Assembly (NCBI GenBank): GCA_946481225.1
Contig: CAMLNJ010000268.1
Location: 1-5,065 of the forward strand
Length of the DNA stretch: 5,065 nt
Source of the DNA: an uncultured Verrucomicrobiota bacterium
GTDB lineage: Bacteria > Verrucomicrobiota > Verrucomicrobiae > Opitutales > Opitutaceae
Direction of reading: 5' to 3'
The notes under the pieces are model-generated. The model did not search any database. It had not been told where the DNA came from and worked only from the letters and a program-made list of their open reading frames with translations. Positions 1 to 4,200 of this stretch are shown piece after piece. Position numbers and translations under genes: made by a program. Each line of letters begins with the position of its first letter. The stretch's first letter is position 1.

Positions 1-143
1 GAATGTATTTCAAGGAGGCGCTGGTGAAGGTCGAGGTCGGCCTCGGCGTCGGCAAACAGCTCCACGACAAACGCGACGACTTGAAGAAGCGCGTGGTCAC
101 GATGGAGATGAAGCAGGCCCTGAAGCAGGCCAACCGTCGTTGA
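1..143 (+). CDS. smpB: SsrA-binding protein SmpB, C-terminal fragment
   Basis: This is the 3' end of smpB, cut by the left edge; the first complete codon is at position 3 and the stop TGA is at 141-143. SmpB binds tmRNA (SsrA) and carries it to ribosomes stalled on mRNAs lacking a stop codon, so that the nascent peptide is tagged for degradation. The 46 visible residues contain the family's late segment, with VKVEVGLGVGKQLHDKRDD and then the basic tail (DLKKRVVTMEMKQALKQANRR), which in known SmpB proteins enters the decoding centre and mRNA channel. The pattern of a Gly/Val strand, then K-x-L-H/Y-D-K-R, then a Lys/Arg-rich helix is characteristic. The fragment ends 46 nt before thrB on the same strand, so co-transcription is possible. 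Identification is strong for a fragment this short; the core fold and the true start lie outside the window. Confidence 0.9.
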   Translation, partial: MYFKEALVKVEVGLGVGKQLHDKRDDLKKRVVTMEMKQALKQANRR

Positions 144-189
144 GTTTCCCTTCCGCCTCTCCCGCCCCTCATCCCGCTTTTCCACTCGC

Positions 190-1140
190 ATGAGCCGCCC
201 GAGCCCCGCCGCCGCCCAACCGCAACAAGTCGTCGTCCGCGTGCCGGGCAGCACCTCCAACTGCGGGGCCGGCTTCGATTCCCTCGGCCTCGCGCTCACG
301 GTCTACAATCGCGTCACGCTGAAGCGCCTCGGCGCCTCGCCGGGCGGCGGCGACGCCTGGGTGGCGCGCCCGGAGCGCGAGAGCGACGGCCGCGCGAAGG
401 ACATGGTGCTCTCCGCCGCGAAGGCCTTCGGCACGCTGGCGCGAGTCGGCGGTTTCGCGTTTTCGTATCGGATCGAGGGCGAGGTGCCGCCGGCGCGCGG
501 GCTCGGCTCGTCGATCACGGTCATCGGCGGCGTGCTCGCCGGGCTCAACGTCCTCGTCGGGGGGCCGCTCACCCGCGAGCAGCTGGTGGCGGTCGCCTCG
601 CACCTCGAGGGGCACCCGGACAACGCCGCGGCCGGTCTGCTCGGTGGCTTCTGCGTGGCGCGCTGCTCGCCGGACAAGAACGACTACCTCGGGACCGTTC
701 GTATCACTTTGCCCAATACGCTGCGTTTCGTGGTGGTCTCGCCTTCGGTGGAGCTGCTCACGAAGGAATCGCGCGGCGTGCTGCCGGCCACGCTGCCGTA
801 TTTCGACGCGGTGAAGAGCATCAACAGCGCCGCCTACCTGGTGGCGGTCCTCGCCACCGGCGACTACGCGCGGCTGCGCGACGCGGTGGGCGATTTCATG
901 CACGAGCCCTACCGCCTGCCCAAGATCAAGGGCGGTCGCGACGCGATCGCCGCCGGAGTGGCGGCCGGCGCCTACACGGGCTGGCTGAGCGGCAGCGGTT
1001 CGAGCGTGCTTTGCGTGGCCGAGGCCGCCGCGGCGGCGAAGGTCGGCGAGGCGATGGCGGCGGCCTTCGCCGCGGCCGGCGTGCCGAGCGAGGTGCGCGA
1101 CCTTGCTGCGGACAACGTGGGCTATGTGGTTGAGGGATAA
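190..1140 (+). CDS. thrB: Homoserine kinase (GHMP kinase family)
   Basis: Homoserine kinase (EC 2.7.1.39) phosphorylates L-homoserine with ATP to give O-phosphohomoserine, the substrate of threonine synthase, in the cytoplasm. The 316-residue protein has the usual family length. Seen in sequence: an N-terminal PGSTSNCGAGFDSLGLAL block (19-36), as in homoserine kinases; the GHMP ATP-binding loop PPARGLGSS (100-108); HLEGHPDNAAAGLLGG (138-153), with the Glu and Asn/Asp of the Mg/phosphate site; MHEPYRLP (237-244), typical of homoserine kinase among GHMP enzymes; and the C-terminal Gly-rich LSGSGSS loop (266-272). After GLGSS the sequence runs ITVIGG rather than the commoner AA-type continuation. 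The ATG at 190 places the first conserved block at residue 19. Its leader (144-189) is pyrimidine-rich with no Shine-Dalgarno match. No threonine synthase or homoserine dehydrogenase gene is adjacent in the window. Other GHMP kinases are unlikely because of the HLEGHPDN and MHEPYR blocks. Confidence 0.95.
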   Translation: MSRPSPAAAQPQQVVVRVPGSTSNCGAGFDSLGLALTVYNRVTLKRLGASPGGGDAWVARPERESDGRAKDMVLSAAKAFGTLARVGGFAFSYRIEGEVPPARGLGSSITVIGGVLAGLNVLVGGPLTREQLVAVASHLEGHPDNAAAGLLGGFCVARCSPDKNDYLGTVRITLPNTLRFVVVSPSVELLTKESRGVLPATLPYFDAVKSINSAAYLVAVLATGDYARLRDAVGDFMHEPYRLPKIKGGRDAIAAGVAAGAYTGWLSGSGSSVLCVAEAAAAAKVGEAMAAAFAAAGVPSEVRDLAADNVGYVVEG

Positions 1141-1145
1141 GGCGA

Positions 1146-1234
1146 TTTTAACCGCGGATTACGCGGGTGGGCGCGGATAAGAAGAGAATTTTCTCAGGAG
1201 TATCCGCGTTAATCTGCGTAATCCGCGGTCAAAA
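1146..1234. repeat. 89-bp imperfect palindrome built of ~10-nt subunits
   Basis: The thrB-trmL gap is almost entirely an inverted repeat. Outer arms at 1146-1164 and 1216-1234 pair at 18 of 19 positions, including a perfect 14-nt core (ACCGCGGATTACGC at 1151-1164 against GCGTAATCCGCGGT at 1216-1229). Inner arms CGCGGATA (1172-1179) and TATCCGCG (1201-1208) also pair, and GAGAA/TTCTC (1184-1188/1191-1195) closes the apex. Each arm looks like three degenerate ~10-nt copies of a CGCGGATTA-like unit. There is no run of T after either arm, so it is not a classical intrinsic terminator. I recall similar 'accgcggattacgcgg' palindromes as dispersed elements in Verrucomicrobiota and other bacteria; this is from memory and not checked. 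It might act in RNA as a processing or stability hairpin between the two genes. Confidence 0.85.
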
Positions 1235-1240
1235 AATTCC

Positions 1241-1244
1241 GGAG
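1241..1244 (+). promoter_or_regulatory. Possible short-spaced Shine-Dalgarno for trmL
   Basis: GGAG lies only 2 nt before the ATG at 1247, closer than the usual 5-9 nt. It is the only such match between the palindrome and trmL, and the first conserved residues of TrmL follow directly from this ATG, so the start is fixed by homology rather than by this site. It may be weak or fortuitous. Confidence 0.35.
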
Positions 1245-1246
1245 CC

Positions 1247-1711
1247 ATGCTTCACGTCGTCCTGTTTCAGCCGCAGATCCCGCAGAACACGGGCAACATC
1301 GGGCGCATGTGCGCGATCACGCGCTCGCGGCTGCACCTCATCCATCCGCTCGGCTACAAGATCACCGACGCGGCGCTGCGGCGCGCGGGCATGGACTATT
1401 GGTTCTCGCTCGACGTGCATCAGCACGCGGATTGGGCGGCGTTCAAGGCGAGCGAGCACGCGCCGAAGCGGATGTGGCTGATCGAGACCGGGCCGAAGCG
1501 CACGATCTGGGACGCGAAGTTCGAGGACGGCGACGGGCTGGTTTTCGGCAACGAGGGCAACGGTTCGCCGGCCTGGCTCTACGAGGAATTCGGGGAGGCG
1601 CGAAGCCTCACGATTCCGCAGGCGAACACCGAGCTGCGTTCGCTTAATCTGAGCACCGCGGCGGGGGTGGCCTGCTACGAGGCGCTGCGGCAGATCGGAA
1701 TGCCGGCGTGA
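1247..1711 (+). CDS. trmL: tRNA (cytidine/uridine-34-2'-O)-methyltransferase TrmL (SPOUT)
   Basis: TrmL (formerly YibK) transfers a methyl group from S-adenosylmethionine to the 2'-OH of the wobble nucleotide 34 in certain leucine tRNAs, which helps codon-anticodon recognition. At 154 residues it has the length of the minimal SPOUT enzyme, with no added RNA-binding domain. Visible motifs: QPQIPQNTGNIGR (8-20), the family's motif 1, with the conserved Asn and the Arg implicated in catalysis; LVFGNEGNG (98-106), motif 2, in the cofactor-binding knot, where E. coli has a GPETRG-type sequence; and IPQANTELRSLNLSTA (123-138) running into YEALRQIG, the knotted motif 3. The protein starts directly at the first beta strand (MLHVVLFQP), which supports this ATG. 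It lies 106 nt after thrB on the same strand, with the palindrome between, and converges with the glycosyltransferase gene. Family assignment is firm; the exact tRNA substrates are inferred from the family. Confidence 0.93.
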   Translation: MLHVVLFQPQIPQNTGNIGRMCAITRSRLHLIHPLGYKITDAALRRAGMDYWFSLDVHQHADWAAFKASEHAPKRMWLIETGPKRTIWDAKFEDGDGLVFGNEGNGSPAWLYEEFGEARSLTIPQANTELRSLNLSTAAGVACYEALRQIGMPA

Positions 1712-1715
1712 GGTG

Positions 1716-1791
1716 TGGCCACGCCCGTCCTCGGGCGTGAGGGTCGGTGCGAACGTGACTCAGTGGACACGCCCGGGGACGGGCGTGGCTA
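1716..1791. repeat. Double-hairpin inverted repeat between convergent genes
   Basis: Arms at 1716-1739 and 1768-1791 are inverted copies matching at 22 of 24 positions; both mismatches (1717/1790 and 1731/1775) become G-U pairs in RNA, giving a continuous 24-pair stem around a 28-nt loop. Each arm is also a hairpin on its own: CACGCCCG-TCCT-CGGGCGTG at 1720-1739 and CACGCCCG-GGGA-CGGGCGTG at 1768-1787. The two 4-nt loops are themselves complementary if one G-U pair is allowed. The element begins 4 nt after the trmL stop, and its right edge contains the stop codon of the leftward glycosyltransferase gene. It may terminate or protect both convergent transcripts, but no T-tract follows on either strand. 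It resembles a REP/BIME-type dispersed repeat; that class is inferred from structure only. Confidence 0.85.
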
Positions 1792-3069
1792 CACGGCGGC
1801 GGGTGCGGACCGGCGTCCGGCGACGTAGTCCTCGAGTTCGCGCACCGCGTTTTCCGGGGCGTTTTCGGCGCGGAGTTCGCGGCCGACCTCGGCGGCTCGG
1901 CGGATGCGCGCGGGGTCGTCGAGCAGGCGGTCGAGCGCGAGATGGAGTTGCTCGGGCCAGACGGCTTTTTTCAGACGGAAACCGCAGCCGAAGCGTTCCA
2001 CTTCCTGGCCGAAAAAATTCTGGTCGCCGATGTGCGGGACGACGATTTGAGGCACGCCGGCGTGGAGCGCGCTCGCCGTCGTGCCGGCGCCGCCGTGGTG
2101 GATGATGGCGGAGGCGTGTCGGAAGAGCTGATCGTGCGAGACCTTTCCGAGGATCTTGATGTGATCGGCGTCGCCGAATTGCGGGAACTGCGCCCAGCCG
2201 CGCTGGACGATGATTTTCCGGTCGCGCGGCCAGGCGCGGACGAAGCGCTCCATCCAGCCGCCGGAGTTTTCGTAGACCATGCTGCCGAAGGTGAGCACCG
2301 GCACTTTGCCGCCGGGGACGTCGGCGGTGAAGGCGCGCAGCTCGTCGTCGAGCGCGGGGTTTTCCGCCGCCTGCCAGCGGAGGTAGCCGACGTAGCGGAA
2401 CCGCTCGTCGATCTCGGCGCCGGGGATGCGGAAGTATTTTTCCGGCACCGTGACGAGGACGCGGTCGGCTGGCTTGGAGAAAAAGTTGCGGACTTTCGGA
2501 AGACCGGCGGCACGGAGCGCGTCGGCGATGGAGGTGTTGATCGTGCGGTCGACGATCGCGTTGGCGGTCTTCCAAAGCCAGCGGTTCCAGGCGCGGCGGG
2601 TCGCGCGACCGAGCCAACGCGGGGCGGGGATGTTCTCCGGGGGAAAATCAGGCGAGGGGATGACGTGCGGCGCGAAAGCCAGCGTGGCGAAGGGCACGCC
2701 GTGGCGGTCGGCGATGCCCTTGTTCATCGGAAAGAGGTAGCTGGAGACGAGCAGGTCGGTGCCGGGCATGATCGCGTCCATGCGCGCGATCATCTCCGGG
2801 ATGTAGGCCTTGGCTCCGACATAGATCTCGCGGAGCTGGTAGACGGGGTTTCGGATCTTGTTCAGGCGTCCCATCCAGTAGGCGAGGTCGGGCTGCTCCC
2901 AGTTTGGGCAGAGCGGGTAGAACTCGACGCCGGCCGCCTCGACCTCCGCTTGGTAGTGCGGAATGGTGGCGAACTTCACCTCGTGGCCGCGGTGCTTGAG
3001 CGCGACGGCGAGGGCGATGACGGGGTATATGTCGCCGGTGGAGCCATGAGAGGTGAGGACGATGCGCAT
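1789..3069 (-). CDS. GT1-like glycosyltransferase (UGT/sterol glucosyltransferase type)
   Basis: A 426-residue GT-B-fold glycosyltransferase of the UDP-glucuronosyl/glucosyltransferase group, which moves a sugar from a nucleotide donor to a small lipid, sterol or polyketide-like acceptor. The N-terminus MRIVLTSHGSTGDIYPVIALA (1-21) matches the Gly-rich first strand and loop (GT28/UGT N-terminal domain), followed by HRGHEVKFAT (26-35). The C-terminal donor domain begins around 255 with VLTFGSM (258-264) and carries a PSPG-like box: HHGGAGTTASALHAGVP (324-340), then VPHIGDQNFFG (344-354), with the His/Gly cluster and the closing Asp-Gln that contact the sugar nucleotide. There are no obvious membrane segments. 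An upstream ATG at 3375 would add about 100 Arg/Pro-rich residues overlapping the TPR gene, so I chose 3069, where the family N-terminus begins. That start has no Shine-Dalgarno, only a C-rich leader. The stop TAG sits in the repeat at 1789-1791. Donor and acceptor cannot be told from sequence. Confidence 0.88.
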   Translation of the reverse strand: MRIVLTSHGSTGDIYPVIALAVALKHRGHEVKFATIPHYQAEVEAAGVEFYPLCPNWEQPDLAYWMGRLNKIRNPVYQLREIYVGAKAYIPEMIARMDAIMPGTDLLVSSYLFPMNKGIADRHGVPFATLAFAPHVIPSPDFPPENIPAPRWLGRATRRAWNRWLWKTANAIVDRTINTSIADALRAAGLPKVRNFFSKPADRVLVTVPEKYFRIPGAEIDERFRYVGYLRWQAAENPALDDELRAFTADVPGGKVPVLTFGSMVYENSGGWMERFVRAWPRDRKIIVQRGWAQFPQFGDADHIKILGKVSHDQLFRHASAIIHHGGAGTTASALHAGVPQIVVPHIGDQNFFGQEVERFGCGFRLKKAVWPEQLHLALDRLLDDPARIRRAAEVGRELRAENAPENAVRELEDYVAGRRSAPAAV

Positions 3070-3200
3070 CTGGAGCAGGGGGCGAGGAGCGGGGAGCAGG
3101 GAGCCAGAAGCCGCGGAGCGGCGCGAGAGCGGGCGGGTGACGTTTGGGTCACGCGTGTGCGGGGATGGGCCGGCGCGTGTGCAACGGCTTCGCCGTTCGG
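3070..3200. other. Intergenic gap with degenerate 21-nt purine repeat and small hairpin
   Basis: This 131-nt gap separates the TPR gene from the downstream glycosyltransferase gene on the minus strand. Next to the glycosyltransferase start it is purine-rich on the plus strand, and two adjacent 21-nt copies beginning GGAGCAGGG (3072-3092 and 3093-3113) agree at 17 of 21 positions. At the other end AACGGC-TTC-GCCGTT (3183-3197) can form a 6-bp stem 4 nt beyond the TPR stop codon. It could be a weak stop or RNA-processing signal, but no T-run follows on the minus strand. A 5-bp GTGAC/GTCAC pair at 3137-3152 is likely chance. No convincing promoter was seen. Confidence 0.5.
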
Positions 3201-3506
3201 CTACAGGGTGGCCAGGAGGGCGCGAAGCTCGGCCTCGGGGTCTTCGTGGTTTTGGTCGATGGAGAGTTGAAGAGCCTCTTCCAAGACGGGTTTGGCCGCG
3301 GCGGCGTCGCCCGAGCGGAGGAGAAGTTTTCCGAGGAGGATGCGCGGCATCATCCAGTCGGCGCGGGATGCGCAACAGAGGCGGTAGTGCTCGACGGCCT
3401 CGGGGTGGCGGTCGGCGGCGTCGAGGGCCTGGGCGAGGCTGAAGCGGAAGAGCGCGTTTGTCGGTTGTTGGGCGACGAGGGCGGTGAATTGAGCGATGCG
3501 GTCCAT
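3201..3506 (-). CDS. Small tetratricopeptide-repeat (TPR) protein
   Basis: A 101-residue, probably cytoplasmic protein made almost wholly of helical TPR-like repeats, which normally serve as protein-protein interaction scaffolds. The first repeat spans roughly residues 17-50 (NALFRFSLAQALDAADRHPEAVEHY; shown here in parts as NALFRFSLAQAL, then HPEAVEHYRLC), with the typical A/L spacing and a Pro at the turn. The second, about 52-85, reads MPRILLGKLLLRSGD then AAAKPVLEEALQL. A short acidic linker and the helix EAELRALLATL finish the protein. There is no signal peptide and no catalytic motif. The start at 3506 is the natural one for the first helix (MDRIAQFTALVAQQP) but lacks a Shine-Dalgarno. 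It lies between the thioesterase and glycosyltransferase genes, all leftward, so it may share their transcript. The two-repeat pattern and gene-like composition make it a real gene; its partner and role are unknown. Confidence 0.82.
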   Translation of the reverse strand: MDRIAQFTALVAQQPTNALFRFSLAQALDAADRHPEAVEHYRLCCASRADWMMPRILLGKLLLRSGDAAAAKPVLEEALQLSIDQNHEDPEAELRALLATL

Positions 3507-3513
3507 TGGGAAT

Positions 3514-3609
3514 CAGAGCGACAGAGCGACAGAAGGGCAGAGGGACGGAACGACAGAGCGACAGAGCGACAGAAGGACAGAACGACGGAGCGACGGAACG
3601 ACAGAGTGA
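3514..3609. repeat. Tandem array of twelve 8-nt units (CAGAGCGA-like)
   Basis: Twelve consecutive 8-nt units with consensus CAGAGCGA lie 8 nt outside the TPR start codon. Variants include CAGAAGGG, CGGAACGA, CAGAACGA and CAGAGTGA. A higher-order repeat is visible: units 1-5 (3514-3553) and units 6-10 (3554-3593) agree at 36 of 40 positions, so a 40-nt block of five units appears to have duplicated. Because 8 is not a multiple of 3 the array would shift reading frames, and translated versions look like low-complexity Arg/Asp/Glu/Thr peptide, so I call it non-coding. It continues as inverted copies at 3672-3712. Confidence 0.9.
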
Positions 3610-3628
3610 CCGCGGGCAGAAGGGAATT

Positions 3629-3665
3629 GGGGACGGGCGAGGGAGGAAAGGGTGGCGGGCGGGGG
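3629..3665 (+). other. G-rich stretch with G-quadruplex potential
   Basis: The plus strand carries six runs of at least three G (3629-3632, 3635-3637, 3641-3643, 3650-3652, 3657-3659, 3661-3665). The first four fit the G3+N1-7 quadruplex rule, with spacers of 2, 3 and 6 nt. The stretch lies in the centre between the direct and inverted 8-nt unit arrays, i.e. in the loop of the potential large hairpin. The plus strand is the template for the leftward genes, so their transcript would be C-rich here. Folding is predicted from the pattern only. Confidence 0.5.
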
Positions 3666-3671
3666 CGTTTG

Positions 3672-3712
3672 GCGCTCTGTTGCTCTGTTTTTTCTGTCGC
3701 TCTGTCGTTCTG
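3672..3712. repeat. Inverted copies of the 8-nt unit array
   Basis: Read on the minus strand this block gives five units: CAGAACGA, CAGAGCGA, CAGAAAAA (plus one extra A), CAGAGCAA and CAGAGCGC. It is therefore the same repeat as the array at 3514-3609 in opposite orientation. The strongest pairing is 3693-3712 with 3546-3565, 19 of 20 positions. Together the two arrays could form a hairpin with a loop of about 62 nt. The block begins 2 nt past the thioesterase stop codon, so it would form the start of the 3' untranslated or intergenic part of the leftward message. Confidence 0.85.
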
Positions 3713-3714
3713 TT

Positions 3715-4119
3715 TTAAGGGGCGAAGCGGGCTTCGATCAGGGTGCTGAAGGCGGCGGGCGGGCGGATGGGGCGGCCGGCCTTGTCGATGAAGACGTGGA
3801 CGGTGTGGCCGGTGGCGATCTTTTCGTCGCCGCGGAAGAGCTCGTAGTCGATGCGCAGGCGCACGGCGGGTTTTTCGCGGATGATGGCGTGGACGATGAC
3901 GGTATCGGCGTAGCGCGCGGGCTTGTGGTAACGAAGATTCACCTCGATGACCGGCAGGAAAAAGCCCTGGGCCTCAAGCTCGCGGTAGGGCAGGCCTTCG
4001 GCGGCGAGGAGGGTGGTGCGGGCGACTTCGAGCCAAGGCACGTAGCTGCCGTGGTAGACGACGCCCATCATGTCGGTCTCGGCGTAGCGGACCTCGATCT
4101 GGCTGCGGTGTTCGAGCAT
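3715..4119 (-). CDS. Acyl-CoA thioesterase, YbgC/4-hydroxybenzoyl-CoA thioesterase family (hotdog fold)
   Basis: A 134-residue single hotdog-fold thioesterase, the usual YbgC-family length, expected to hydrolyse acyl-CoA (or acyl-ACP) thioesters in the cytoplasm as a homotetramer. The signature is clear: VRYAETDMMGVVYHGSYVPW (10-29) matches the family pattern with the catalytic Asp (D16) and the following His (H23), then LEVARTTLL with the conserved Glu. Later strands include VIEVNLRYHKPARYADTV (57-74), RLRIDYELFRGDEKIATGHTV (quoted as RLRIDYELF, 87-95, and KIATGHTVHVFID, 100-112), ending RPPAAF. The start at 4119 fits the family N-terminus; the open frame continues upstream only as the antisense shadow of the GGDEF gene. 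The leader is pyrimidine-rich (TTCTTCCTCC directly before ATG) without a Shine-Dalgarno. Many ybgC genes sit with tol-pal; here there is no such neighbour, so the chain-length specificity and role stay open. Confidence 0.9.
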   Translation of the reverse strand: MLEHRSQIEVRYAETDMMGVVYHGSYVPWLEVARTTLLAAEGLPYRELEAQGFFLPVIEVNLRYHKPARYADTVIVHAIIREKPAVRLRIDYELFRGDEKIATGHTVHVFIDKAGRPIRPPAAFSTLIEARFAP

Positions 4120-4200
4120 GGAGGAAGAAAATGGGCGAGGCGGGCGTGGACGCGCAAGGGAGGCTTGCGGACGAAGGCCGGAGCATAACGCTAGGTCCGA
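4120..4200. other. Divergent intergenic region with a GGAGG-loop hairpin
   Basis: This 81-nt region separates the leftward thioesterase gene from the rightward GGDEF gene and so should hold both promoters, though no good -35/-10 pair is visible. CGCAAG (4153-4158) and CTTGCG (4164-4169) form a 6-bp stem whose 5-nt loop is GGAGG, a Shine-Dalgarno core. It is 37 nt before the GGDEF start and an in-frame TAA at 4186-4188 blocks any earlier start, so it cannot serve that gene directly. A weak AGGT (4193-4196) lies just before the ATG. Confidence 0.5.

Noticed and set aside
169..903. Leftward open frame of 244 codons, Arg/His/Ala-rich
   Set aside because: Antisense shadow of thrB with low-complexity composition.
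1146..1234. Intrinsic terminator of thrB
   Set aside because: The stem is strong, but an A-tract rather than a T-tract follows it on the plus strand, so a classical terminator is not supported.
1167..1481. Rightward 104-codon frame beginning in the palindrome
   Set aside because: Its N-terminus is translated palindrome and the rest overlaps trmL in another frame with Arg/Ser-rich composition.
1942..3270. Long rightward open frame of 442 codons
   Set aside because: It is antisense to the glycosyltransferase, has no recognisable domain, and is a typical high-GC shadow; the minus-strand frame carries clear family motifs.
3070..3375. N-terminal extension of the glycosyltransferase to the ATG at 3375
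   Set aside because: It would add about 100 Arg/Pro-rich residues ahead of the family N-terminus (MRIVLTSHGS) and overlap most of the TPR gene on the same strand.
3514..3609. CRISPR array
   Set aside because: Units are 8 nt with no spacers between them; no cas genes are present.
3144..3749. Rightward frames rich in SERQSDR-like repeats
   Set aside because: They are translations of the 8-nt tandem array and the antisense of the TPR gene, not proteins.
4165..4192. Sigma70-type promoter TTGCGG ... TAACGC before the GGDEF gene
   Set aside because: The spacing is only 15 nt, the matches are poor, and almost no leader would remain before ATG 4201.
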